A DNA stretch of 64,000 nt from CBDBCU01 sp965203435 (GTDB taxonomy: Bacteria; Chloroflexota; Dehalococcoidia; Lucifugimonadales; UBA3495): positions 434,001 to 498,000 of the forward strand of contig CBDBCU010000006.1 in the NCBI GenBank assembly GCA_965203435.1. The letters run 5' to 3'. Positions 26,380 through 33,857 of the stretch are shown piece by piece; the first letter of the stretch is position 1, and every line of letters starts with the position of its first letter. The notes beneath the pieces are model-generated. The model was given only the letters and a program-made list of their open reading frames with translations. It did no database searches and was not told the origin of the DNA. The position numbers were made by a program, and so were the translations under genes.

Positions 26380-26808
26380 ATGCCGCCGCTGCGGGTGACG
26401 CTGGATACCAATGTGCTGGTATCAGCCTTGGTATTTTCGTCAGCGGCTTTGTCCTGGCTGTTGCCGGCATGGCAGGCGGGGCGTATTACGCCGCTGGTCA
26501 GCCCGGCAACCCTGCTGGAATTGGCGGCCGTGCTGGCCTACGACAAGTTCAATATCGCCCCTGCCCGTCGCTTGGAGTTGCTCGCCAAGTACGAACCCTG
26601 GTGTCAACTGGTGGTAGTCCCCCAACCGCCTCCGCCCGTCCCGGAATGTCGCGACCCCGACGACCGCAAGTTTCTGGAATTGGCCCGCTTTGCTCAAGCC
26701 GACGCCCTGGTCACCGGCGACCAAGATTTGCTGGCCTTGGCGGCGGTCTTTCCCGTGCCGATAATCCCGCCGGCAGAGTTGTATAGGCGGTTGCCGGCGG
26801 CGGGCTGA
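26380..26808 (+). CDS. PIN-domain toxin (COG1569 type), cassette 1
   Basis: 142 residues. PIN nuclease features: Asp9 in VTLDTNVLVSAL, Glu in LLELAAVL, and the acidic end DPDDRKFLELA with LVTGDQDLL. Such toxins cleave RNA with Mg2+. It starts immediately after the antitoxin stop (TGA|ATG). Its last 66 residues are nearly identical to those of the second cassette toxin, while the middle third differs. Confidence 0.85.
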   Translation: MPPLRVTLDTNVLVSALVFSSAALSWLLPAWQAGRITPLVSPATLLELAAVLAYDKFNIAPARRLELLAKYEPWCQLVVVPQPPPPVPECRDPDDRKFLELARFAQADALVTGDQDLLALAAVFPVPIIPPAELYRRLPAAG

Positions 26809-26825
26809 AAAAATCCGCCGGCCGT

Positions 26826-26880
26826 GGCTTTTGCCATCCTGAATCAAATGGGCGGCGTGGCTGGTCAGTTCGTCGATGTT
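26826..26880 (-). pseudogene. Relic of the pepN 5' region
   Basis: These 55 bp align without gaps to 25655-25709 inside pepN, with about ten mismatches. Translated on the minus strand they give IDELTSHAAHLIQDGKS against ADELTIHAATLIQDGKS in pepN. The relic lies just upstream of the second copy of the promoter, so it marks the left part of the duplication that produced the second cassette. Confidence 0.85.
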
Positions 26881-26905
26881 AGTGGAGACGGTTTTGCGGC
26901 GGCGG

Positions 26906-26914
26906 TGGTATAAT
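26906..26914 (+). promoter_or_regulatory. Extended -10 promoter of the second PIN cassette
   Basis: TGG followed by TATAAT (26909-26914); duplicated from 25936-25944 with the surrounding 25 bp. Confidence 0.6.
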
Positions 26915-26953
26915 GGTGGTCGAGCGATTTGCCGGCATCGGAGGAAAAAACTG

Positions 26954-27256
26954 ATGAACACCGCAACCCGGATGAATTTGTCCCCGCGGCCGGAGGACAC
27001 CGCCGCGCCCCCGCCAGCCATGGCGGAGTACGAAATAGCCATCTTGACGGCGGACAACCAATTGATAGTCCCCTCGGCGGTCGTCGCCGATTTTCCGGGA
27101 GTGGATTGCTTTGCCGTGGCCCGGGACGGGGAACGGATTATCCTTACCCCCCTGCAACCGCCGCCAATCGAAGCGGTGTGGGCGCAGACCGCCGCCCAAG
27201 GCGTAACCGAGCAGGATGTAGCCGCCGCGGTAAAGTGGGCCCGGGGGCAAAGCTGA
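26954..27256 (+). CDS. AbrB-like antitoxin, cassette 2
   Basis: 100 residues from the ATG at 26954, which has CGGAGGAAAA upstream; the in-frame extension to 26876 covers the promoter and is rejected. It matches the first antitoxin in order: ILTADNQLIVPSAVVADFPGV, a RIILTPL strand, and the tail GVTEQDVAAAVKWARGQ. DNA identity is very high at the 3' end and lower in the middle. The toxin ATG follows the stop without a gap. Confidence 0.7.
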   Translation: MNTATRMNLSPRPEDTAAPPPAMAEYEIAILTADNQLIVPSAVVADFPGVDCFAVARDGERIILTPLQPPPIEAVWAQTAAQGVTEQDVAAAVKWARGQS

Positions 27257-27688
27257 ATGCCGCCGTTGCGGGTAGTCCTGGATACCAATGCGGTGTTGCC
27301 GGCCCTGATTTTTCCGGCGGCGGCTTTGTCTTGGTTGCGCTCGGCTTGGCAGGGCGCCGACCTGATTCCTCTGGCTACCGAGGATACCTTGGCGGAACTG
27401 CGGCGCGTTCTGGGCTACCGCAAGTTCAACTATACCGATCCTGAGATCCGCGCCGCCGTGCTGCGCCAGTATGAACACTGGTGCGTTCGCGTGGTAATCC
27501 CCCAACCGCCCCCGCCCGTCCCGGAATGTCGCGACCCTGACGACCGCAAGTTTCTGGAATTGGCCCGCTTTGCCCAAGCCGACGCCCTGGTCACCGGCGA
27601 CCAAGATTTACTGGCCCTGGCGGCAGATTTTCCCGTACCGATAATCACGCCAGCAGAATTGTATAGCCGGTTGCCGGCGGCGGGCTGA
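27257..27688 (+). CDS. PIN-domain toxin, cassette 2
   Basis: 143 residues, paralogue of the toxin at 26380. Asp9 lies in VVLDTNAVLPAL, Glu in LAELRRVLGY, and the end CRDPDDRKFLELARFAQADA with LVTGDQDLL is shared almost base for base. The middle (about residues 25-78) has diverged strongly, which is where cognate antitoxin contacts would be expected. The final stop is followed by a strong terminator at 27755. Confidence 0.85.
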   Translation: MPPLRVVLDTNAVLPALIFPAAALSWLRSAWQGADLIPLATEDTLAELRRVLGYRKFNYTDPEIRAAVLRQYEHWCVRVVIPQPPPPVPECRDPDDRKFLELARFAQADALVTGDQDLLALAADFPVPIITPAELYSRLPAAG

Positions 27689-27754
27689 AAAATCCGCCGG
27701 AATAGCGGTTAGAGTTGATAGTCGCTAACCGCCCACCAGTTGCCAGCAAAAAGT

Positions 27755-27783
27755 AACGGGGCGGGTTTCTGACCCGCCCCGTT
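27755..27783. terminator. Strong bidirectional terminator
   Basis: AACGGGGCGGG (27755-27765) pairs perfectly with CCCGCCCCGTT (27773-27783), preceded by AAAAAG on the left. It separates the PIN cassettes from the convergent membrane-protein gene. Confidence 0.85.
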
Positions 27784-27813
27784 GGTTCATCGTTCGATCA
27801 GCCTGGTGACTGC

Positions 27814-29550
27814 TTACGGACGGCCCGCGTTAGCTTCCACGCCGTTGCTGATTCCGCCAGGAGCGACCGGCAACTCCTCCCCATCGTGGCCGTTGCTGGA
27901 CAATTCCCCCTCGTTCACCGGCGTGGTCGGATGCGGTTCCTCGACGCCATTGCTGTCGTGGGCGCCGTTGGTATGGGACTGGAAATAAGTGTAAGTCCCC
28001 AACCCCTGCTGGCGGCTTTCCGCCGGGTCGATATGCCCCTCCTCCCGCTCCTGGGTAATCGCCGCCACCGAATAAACCCGCTCGTTCAGCAAGGGGTAGA
28101 ACCGGGAAATGTGCAGCAGCAGCGGTTCCTTGCTCTTGCTGGGCGCGCTGAGGGCGAACAGCCACGGCGTCAGCCAGACCAAGCCCGCCGCGGCCAAGCC
28201 GAATAACCCCGGAATTATCCCGGCCGCCAACCCCAAAGGCGACCCCAACGAACCCAGCAGCCAGTTGACCGGGCCGGTAGGGTTGAGGTCGATAAAAGAC
28301 CAGATGCCGACAGCAATGCCGGTCAACGCGCCCAGGATGCCCCAGGTTGCGTTGAACCCCCACCGCTCCCACCAGTCTTTCTTTTCGTCCCGGGCCGGGG
28401 TGTCGGTGAACCGCAAGGCGGCCGGAGAAATCGACCAGTGGGGATGGTCTTTCAGAAAACCCTCTTGCTCCAACTGCCCCCGCACATCCCGCCACACCTC
28501 GTTAATCTGTTGCTGCTCCACCGGGAGGGCTACTACCACCCGCTGCGGCGTATCTATCCGCGGCGGGTCATGGTCGGCCAGTTGATTCTCCCGTTCCATA
28601 ATATCGTCCCTGAGGACGCTGCGGGTAATCCAAGCCAATTCGTGGGACTTGCCGCGGATCAGCTTTTGCCGCCGGAAAGGCGGCAGCCAGGAAAAGGCCA
28701 TCCGTTTGGGCAGCCGCTTGCTGAAATGGCTGACGCCGTACCACCCGGAGGAATAGCGACTCAGGCTTTCAATGGTGTCGGCCAGGCTGTCGCTGTTGAT
28801 GCCGTTGCTCTGGGAGCCGCACTCCATCGAGGCCAAGCACACCGCCAACCGGAAGTCCAGTTCCGACTTGTCGCCCAGGGAGTTGTCCGTTACCAGAGTG
28901 GTCAACCGGTTGGAGGGTTTGACGCCGTTTTGCCGTTCTTTGGCAAAGACCTCCTCGAACATTTCCCAAACCGGTTGCCGTCCGTCGATGCCGAAAGCCA
29001 TCAAGTCTTTCAAGGGCGCTTCGTCGGGAATCAGCAGGATGGGCAGGAACTTGGCCCGGGGAAAGGCTTTGCGGAGTTTCTGGAAAAACTCCAGTCCCAC
29101 CAGGGCGTGGCCGCCGAACCCCAGGTACACTACGAAAAGCTGCGGCGGAGAGGCCATCAGCTCGCCCTGTTCCTTAACCTCGTCAATGATGCGGCGCTGG
29201 TCGAGGTCAATCAACCCCTTATATTGCTCGTAGGCGTAAGAGTTGCGGTTGAACCCGTCCCCGGCCGGGATATACTCGGCCTGAAAAACCTTGGCCTTGC
29301 TCGAGCCGCGGGTGGCCCGGGTCAGCCGGGTTATCTCCCGCCGCGTGGCCTGGTTGATGTCGTAGGCGATGATGGACTGAATCCGGCCCAAGCCCCCGGC
29401 ATCGCCCATAGCATTAGCCAGTTTCCAGACCCGATGGCACTGCGCCGTGCCGCAACCGACCAAGACTATCGGCCCGGCGGAAAGGTTGCCATCGGCCACT
29501 ATGCCGACCGGACTGTTGCCTTTCTTGGCTCTGAAAGTGGCTGCCGGCAT
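27814..29550 (-). CDS. Membrane-anchored protein with possible divergent tubulin/FtsZ-like domain
   Basis: 578 residues, start ATG after GGGAAAGGAG. Residues about 25-260 follow the order of an FtsZ/tubulin GTPase: a first strand with IVLVGCGTA; a SIIAYDIN strand; a helix rich in charged residues; then FVVYLGFGGHALVGLEF at the place of the GGGTGTG loop; PILLIPDEAP; and LTTLVTDNSLGDKSELD resembling the FtsZ DTLIVIPND region. The glycine loop is degenerate. Two hydrophobic segments at about 405-470 (WGILGALTGIAVGIW and IIPGLFGLAAAGLVWL) predict membrane insertion, followed by a cytoplasmic or exterior tail. The fold is my inference; otherwise an unknown conserved protein. Confidence 0.4.
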   Translation of the reverse strand: MPAATFRAKKGNSPVGIVADGNLSAGPIVLVGCGTAQCHRVWKLANAMGDAGGLGRIQSIIAYDINQATRREITRLTRATRGSSKAKVFQAEYIPAGDGFNRNSYAYEQYKGLIDLDQRRIIDEVKEQGELMASPPQLFVVYLGFGGHALVGLEFFQKLRKAFPRAKFLPILLIPDEAPLKDLMAFGIDGRQPVWEMFEEVFAKERQNGVKPSNRLTTLVTDNSLGDKSELDFRLAVCLASMECGSQSNGINSDSLADTIESLSRYSSGWYGVSHFSKRLPKRMAFSWLPPFRRQKLIRGKSHELAWITRSVLRDDIMERENQLADHDPPRIDTPQRVVVALPVEQQQINEVWRDVRGQLEQEGFLKDHPHWSISPAALRFTDTPARDEKKDWWERWGFNATWGILGALTGIAVGIWSFIDLNPTGPVNWLLGSLGSPLGLAAGIIPGLFGLAAAGLVWLTPWLFALSAPSKSKEPLLLHISRFYPLLNERVYSVAAITQEREEGHIDPAESRQQGLGTYTYFQSHTNGAHDSNGVEEPHPTTPVNEGELSSNGHDGEELPVAPGGISNGVEANAGRP

Positions 29551-29623
29551 TGCTCTGCTCCTTTCCCGCCCGAAAGCCGGATTAACCGCCCTGGCCCAAT
29601 GGGGCTTGACTTTGCTTTCCCCC

Positions 29624-29653
29624 AGAATAATCGCCGCCGGCCTCGTTTGTCAA
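29624..29653 (-). promoter_or_regulatory. Promoter of the tubulin-like gene
   Basis: Minus strand: TTGACA (29653-29648), 18-bp spacer, TATTCT (29629-29624), 74 bp before the start codon. Confidence 0.6.
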
Positions 29654-29766
29654 GCACTGGCGGCAAAGTGCTCAAAAATTGGTTACATTTTAAGATTTTA
29701 TCTATTGCATTTCCCAATGTATTATGGTAATAGGGGCGGGTTTGCTATGGGGGAAAGGGCCAATTC

Positions 29767-30138
29767 CTAACTTCCCGCTTGGGATTCCCGCCAGGAGCGG
29801 ATCCGCACCCTGCTCACCACCAGCAAATCCCCGGCCACTTCCCGGGTCAGCAGGGCAGCCAAGTGGCGGCGGATAAAGCTGAGGACGGCGCCCCGTTCCC
29901 GAGTGGGACAGCGAAACAGGATGATGCCGCAATAGTCCTCGGGAGGATAGAGGTGGCTGTTGCCAATCCCTTTGTCCAGGGTAAAGACCACCCGCTCCTC
30001 CCGTTGCGCCGCTTGCATAACCGTTCCGTCCGCCGCGCCGGTCAGTCCCTCGGTGAACACCGATTCGGCATCGTGGCCGGCGGCCCGTAGCTCGGTCAAA
30101 AGCTCGCTGGGCAGGTTTTCGTCGAGCTTTATCCGCAT
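29767..30138 (-). CDS. DUF5615 PIN-like toxin
   Basis: 123 residues beginning MRIKLDENLPSELLTELRAAGHDAESV, the hallmark of DUF5615/Mut7-C-like PIN proteins (acidic Asp6, Glu7). Later VVFTLDKGIGN and ILFRCP strands fit. The family commonly acts as the ribonuclease toxin of a pair whose antitoxin has a DUF433 domain, exactly the gene 8 bp upstream. The catalytic acidic set looks intact. Confidence 0.8.
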   Translation of the reverse strand: MRIKLDENLPSELLTELRAAGHDAESVFTEGLTGAADGTVMQAAQREERVVFTLDKGIGNSHLYPPEDYCGIILFRCPTRERGAVLSFIRRHLAALLTREVAGDLLVVSRVRIRSWRESQAGS

Positions 30139-30146
30139 TCGGCCGG

Positions 30147-30632
30147 CTAATCTGCCGGGGTATCCTCCTGCTCCAGTTCGGCGGCATAGGCCAGGGCGGC
30201 GTCAATATGGGCGGCCTGCAAAGCGGGATAGCTTTTCAGGATTTCCGGCTCGCTGACTCCGGCGGCCAGGTTGTCCAGAATAACCCTGGCCGGAACCCGG
30301 GTTCCCTGGGCGCAAAGCTGGCCGCCGCTGATGTCCGGATGGCGGCTGAGGTGTTGCCGCCAGTCAAGCTTAACCTTGCGGGCCGCCAGCGCCGGCCGAA
30401 GTTTCCGGCGGGTGGCGGCCATACCCTCGGCCACCGCCAGCCAGTGGCTGACCGCATCGGTTACTTCGGCCCAATCCCCGGCGCGGCTGGCCGCTATAAC
30501 ATCGTTAATCAGCCCGCCGGCCACTTCCCGCAACTCCGGGGCGCGCAGCGAATCCAGCAAGCCCTGTACCCGCTGCTCCTCGGGCAGATTGATGCCGGAA
30601 AGGGGCTGCTCATACTGCTGTTGATGGTTCAT
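30147..30632 (-). CDS. DUF433 antitoxin with N-terminal extension
   Basis: 161 residues. The C-terminal 70 residues (HPDISGGQLCAQGTRVPARV, then LAAGVSEPEILKSYP) are a DUF433 winged-helix domain, the normal antitoxin partner of DUF5615. Usual DUF433 antitoxins have about 75-115 residues; here about 90 extra helical residues precede it, with no recognised family. The toxin begins 8 bp after its stop. The start codon has only a weak GGCGGGG site, so a shorter product cannot be excluded. Confidence 0.75.
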   Translation of the reverse strand: MNHQQQYEQPLSGINLPEEQRVQGLLDSLRAPELREVAGGLINDVIAASRAGDWAEVTDAVSHWLAVAEGMAATRRKLRPALAARKVKLDWRQHLSRHPDISGGQLCAQGTRVPARVILDNLAAGVSEPEILKSYPALQAAHIDAALAYAAELEQEDTPAD

Positions 30633-30664
30633 AACCCCGCCGTCACAAAGAAATTGCCATAGCC

Positions 30665-30693
30665 AATATAAAGAGGAAATGCCCTTCAGTCAA
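30665..30693 (-). promoter_or_regulatory. Promoter of the DUF433/DUF5615 pair
   Basis: Minus strand: TTGACT (30693-30688), 17-bp spacer, TATATT (30670-30665), 32 bp before the start codon. Confidence 0.65.
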
Positions 30694-30782
30694 ACCCCTT
30701 TCAGCCCACCGCAGAGGTCTGCCGGCCCCTGAACCCGCCCTTTGTCAATACCTAAATCCCCCAATTATGCCCACTTTTGCCC

Positions 30783-30811
30783 TTGCGCTTTCCTTTTATT
30801 TAACATAAAAT
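30783..30811 (+). promoter_or_regulatory. Promoter of the LRR lipoprotein
   Basis: TTGCGC (30783-30788), 17-bp spacer, TAAAAT (30806-30811), leaving a leader of about 118 nt with inverted repeats such as CCCCGGCGGGG but no riboswitch I recognise. Confidence 0.5.
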
Positions 30812-30937
30812 CCCGAAAGTCTAACCGGGACGCCCTCCCCGGCGGGGAAACATCCCCGCGCAAACCCTTTCCGGAGCGGCGTCGGTCTCGATTCCTGCCC
30901 CGTCCATTCAAGCCCCGTGCCGTGAAGGAGTGTCGCA

Positions 30938-32290
30938 GTGCCTGGAACTTTCGCCCCCCTCGCCCGCCTTTATCCCCGGATCCTTATCTATCCCGCGCTG
31001 CTGCTGAGCCTGGTATTGCTCCTGGCCTGCGGCGCGGACAACGCCGCGCCGCCGGTAGCGGAGCCGGTCGCGCCGCCGGTCGTGGCGTCGCCGGCGGCCC
31101 CGACCCCGGCCCCGCCCGTCCCCACGGCGGCCCCCGCGCCTACCGCCGCCCCGACGGCCACGGCCGCGCCCGTGCCGCCCCCCACCCGGCGGAGTCAGCC
31201 GCCGCAACGCTTCGTCCCGGTGCCGGATACGCCCACCCCGGCCCCCGCCACGGCCACGCCCGTCCCGGAGCCCACCGCCACGCCGGAGCCGGAGCTGATG
31301 CCTGCCGCTACGCCGGAACCCGATCCGGCCGCGACTTTGGAGCCGACGCCGGCCGCTACGCTGACCCCGGCCGCTACTCCGGCCCCCACGCCGGCCCTGG
31401 CCCCGGCGGAAAGAGACCGGGCCGCCTTGACCGCCCTTTACAACGCCACCGACGGCCCCAACTGGTCGAACAACGGCCAATGGCTCAGCGACAACCCCTT
31501 GTCCGAATGGGAAGGCGTCGGTACGGACGAATCCGGCCAGGTTACTGCTCTGTTCCTTCCCGAAAATGGCCTGAGCGGCGAACTGCCGGCAGAGTTGGGC
31601 AACCTGACCAGTCTTACCGAACTGTATCTTTACGGTAACCAGTTGACCGGGGAATTGCCGCCGGATTTGTTCCAATTGACCAACTTGACCATCCTGTCCC
31701 TCAACGGCAATCAGCTAACCGGGGAACTGCCGCCTGATGTGGGCAACTTGACCGGCTTGCTCGAGTTGCACCTTGCCGGCAATCAGTTGGGCGGCGAGTT
31801 GCCGGCGGAATTGGGCGACTTGTCCGCTTTGACCCAGCTGAACCTCGGCGACAATCAGTTGACCGGATCCATACCGCCGAAGTTGGGCGGCCTGTCCAAC
31901 CTGCTAATCCTGTTGCTCTACAGCAATCAGTTAAGCGGGGAACTGCCGCCGGAATTGGGCAACTTGTCCGCCTTGACCCAGCTGAACCTCGGCATCAACC
32001 AGCTGACCGGGGCCATACCGATGACCTTAGGCAATCTGTCCCGACTGGAAATTCTGTTGCTCAACACCAACCAGTTGACCGGGGAAATTCCGGCGGAGTT
32101 GGGCAACCTGTCCAGCCTGACCGTCCTGGTCATAAACGACAACCAGCTGACCGGGGAACTGCCGCTCGCATTGGGCAACCTGACCAACCTGCAAGAGGCG
32201 TGGCTTGGCGGCAGCAACGAGTTGACCGGCTGCGTCCCCAGCAGCTTGCATGAGGCCATGAAGGATTGGGGCGGCTTGACCGGCTGCTGA
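30938..32290 (+). CDS. Leucine-rich-repeat lipoprotein
   Basis: 450 residues from a GTG with AAGGAG upstream. The N-terminus has a hydrophobic stretch ending LVLLLACG, a lipobox with Cys near residue 32, so it is exported and lipid-anchored. Residues about 35-160 are a low-complexity Pro/Ala/Thr linker that may span the cell wall or surface layer. From about 165 come some ten plant-type 24-residue LRRs with the pattern LxxLxxLxLxxNQLTGELP, ended by a capping Cys pair. It is a surface binding protein with unknown ligand. A terminator follows. Confidence 0.88.
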   Translation: MPGTFAPLARLYPRILIYPALLLSLVLLLACGADNAAPPVAEPVAPPVVASPAAPTPAPPVPTAAPAPTAAPTATAAPVPPPTRRSQPPQRFVPVPDTPTPAPATATPVPEPTATPEPELMPAATPEPDPAATLEPTPAATLTPAATPAPTPALAPAERDRAALTALYNATDGPNWSNNGQWLSDNPLSEWEGVGTDESGQVTALFLPENGLSGELPAELGNLTSLTELYLYGNQLTGELPPDLFQLTNLTILSLNGNQLTGELPPDVGNLTGLLELHLAGNQLGGELPAELGDLSALTQLNLGDNQLTGSIPPKLGGLSNLLILLLYSNQLSGELPPELGNLSALTQLNLGINQLTGAIPMTLGNLSRLEILLLNTNQLTGEIPAELGNLSSLTVLVINDNQLTGELPLALGNLTNLQEAWLGGSNELTGCVPSSLHEAMKDWGGLTGC

Positions 32291-32327
32291 CGCCGCCCCG
32301 GCCCGCAGCGGCCGCAAGTCGGCAAAT

Positions 32328-32355
32328 ACGGGGCGGGTCCCGCAACCCGCCCCGT
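32328..32355 (+). terminator. Terminator after the LRR lipoprotein
   Basis: ACGGGGCGGGT (32328-32338) pairs with ACCCGCCCCGT (32345-32355), followed by TTCTTT. The stem is nearly the same as at 27755, suggesting a repeated terminator family. Confidence 0.85.
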
Positions 32356-32368
32356 TCTTTATCCCGGG

Positions 32369-32397
32369 TTGGCAACCCGCCAATAAAGCGCTATAAT
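32369..32397 (+). promoter_or_regulatory. Promoter of the leuCD cluster
   Basis: TTGGCA (32369-32374), 17-bp spacer, perfect TATAAT (32392-32397), about 28 bp before leuC. The leader is too short for an attenuator. Confidence 0.75.
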
Positions 32398-32425
32398 AAC
32401 CCCAACTTATCCGGGGAGGAGTAAG

Positions 32426-33832
32426 TTGTTTATGCCGCCCAAGACTATGTTCGAGAAAATCTGGGACGCCCATGTGGTTCACGAGGAGCCGGGGCAGCCC
32501 GCCGTCCTTTACATCGACCTGCACCTGATCCACGAGGTTACTACCCCCCAAGCTTTCGAGGGCCTGCGCCTGGCCGGCCGGGGCGTGCGCCGCCCCGATT
32601 TGACCATCGGCACCGTGGATCACAACACCCCCACCTGGGACTTGTCCTTGCCCATCACCGACGCGGTTTCCAAACGGCAGCTGGACGCCCTAACCGAAAA
32701 CACCCGGGACTTCGGCATTACCCTCTACGATCGCTACAGCCCCTATCAGGGCATCGTCCATGTCATCGGGCCGGATTTGGGCTACACCCTGCCCGGCAAA
32801 ACCGTGGTCTGCGGCGACAGCCACACCTCGACCCACGGCGCCCTCGGCTGCCTTGCCGTGGGCATCGGCACTTCCGAAGTGGAACACGTGCTGGCTACCC
32901 AGACCCTCCGCCAGTTCAAGCCCAAAACGATGGAAGTGCGGGTCAACGGCCAATTGCCTAGGGGCGTGGTGGCCAAGGATGTCATCCTGGGCATCATCGG
33001 GCAGATTGGCGTCAATGGCGGCGTCGGCCATGTCATCGAATACACCGGAGAAGCCATCCGTTCCCTGTCGATGGACGGGCGGATGACCGTCTGCAATATG
33101 AGCATTGAGGGCGGGGCCCGGGCCGGGATGATTGCCCCGGACGACACTACCTTTGAGTATGTCAAGGGCCGCCGCTTTGCCCCTCAAGGCGCGGAACTGG
33201 AAGCGGCCGTTGCCGAATGGCGGCAATTGCCCACCGACGAAGGAGCTGCCTTTGACCGCCTAGTCGAGCTGGAAGCCGCCGATTTGGAACCCTTTGTCAC
33301 TTGGGGAACTAATCCCGGTATGGTGGCTAAAGTCACCGGCCGGGTTCCCGACCCCAATTCCTTTGCCGAACCGGCCCAGCGGGAAGCCGCCACCCGCGCC
33401 CTGACTTATATGGGCCTGGAGCCAGATACGCCCTTGCAGGAAGTGAAAATCGACCGGGTCTTTATCGGGGCCTGCACCAATTCCCGGCTGGAGGATTTGC
33501 GGGCCGCCGCCGCCGTAGTCCATGGCCGCCGGGTCAATCCGGAAGTGTACGCTATGGTCGTGCCGGGTTCGGCTCTGGTCAAACAGCAGGCCGAGGCTGA
33601 GGGGCTGGATGCCATTTTCAAGGATGCCGGTTTCGACTGGCGGGTGGCCGGCTGCTCGATGTGCCTGGGGATGAACCCGGACATTCTGGAGCCGGGGCAG
33701 CGTTGCGCCTCGACCTCCAACCGCAACTTTGAGGGCCGGCAGGGCAAGGGCGGCCGCACCCACCTGGTCAGCCCGCCGATGGCCGCCGCCGCCGCCGTTG
33801 CCGGCCACTTCGTCGATATTCGAGATTGGTAG
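32426..33832 (+). CDS. leuC: 3-isopropylmalate dehydratase, large subunit
   Basis: 468 residues, normal for LeuC. It isomerises 2- to 3-isopropylmalate in leucine synthesis with LeuD. The 4Fe-4S ligands are visible: Cys in FIGACTNSR and two in GCSMCLGMN. CGDSHTSTHGALG is an aconitase-family signature. The TTG at 32426 lies 6 bp after GGAGG, a better distance than the in-frame ATG at 32432, so I use the TTG with low certainty. leuD follows after an inserted nuclease-like gene. Confidence 0.95.
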   Translation: MFMPPKTMFEKIWDAHVVHEEPGQPAVLYIDLHLIHEVTTPQAFEGLRLAGRGVRRPDLTIGTVDHNTPTWDLSLPITDAVSKRQLDALTENTRDFGITLYDRYSPYQGIVHVIGPDLGYTLPGKTVVCGDSHTSTHGALGCLAVGIGTSEVEHVLATQTLRQFKPKTMEVRVNGQLPRGVVAKDVILGIIGQIGVNGGVGHVIEYTGEAIRSLSMDGRMTVCNMSIEGGARAGMIAPDDTTFEYVKGRRFAPQGAELEAAVAEWRQLPTDEGAAFDRLVELEAADLEPFVTWGTNPGMVAKVTGRVPDPNSFAEPAQREAATRALTYMGLEPDTPLQEVKIDRVFIGACTNSRLEDLRAAAAVVHGRRVNPEVYAMVVPGSALVKQQAEAEGLDAIFKDAGFDWRVAGCSMCLGMNPDILEPGQRCASTSNRNFEGRQGKGGRTHLVSPPMAAAAAVAGHFVDIRDW

Positions 33833-33857
33833 GTTTCCCGCCCCAGAGGTTTGACCG

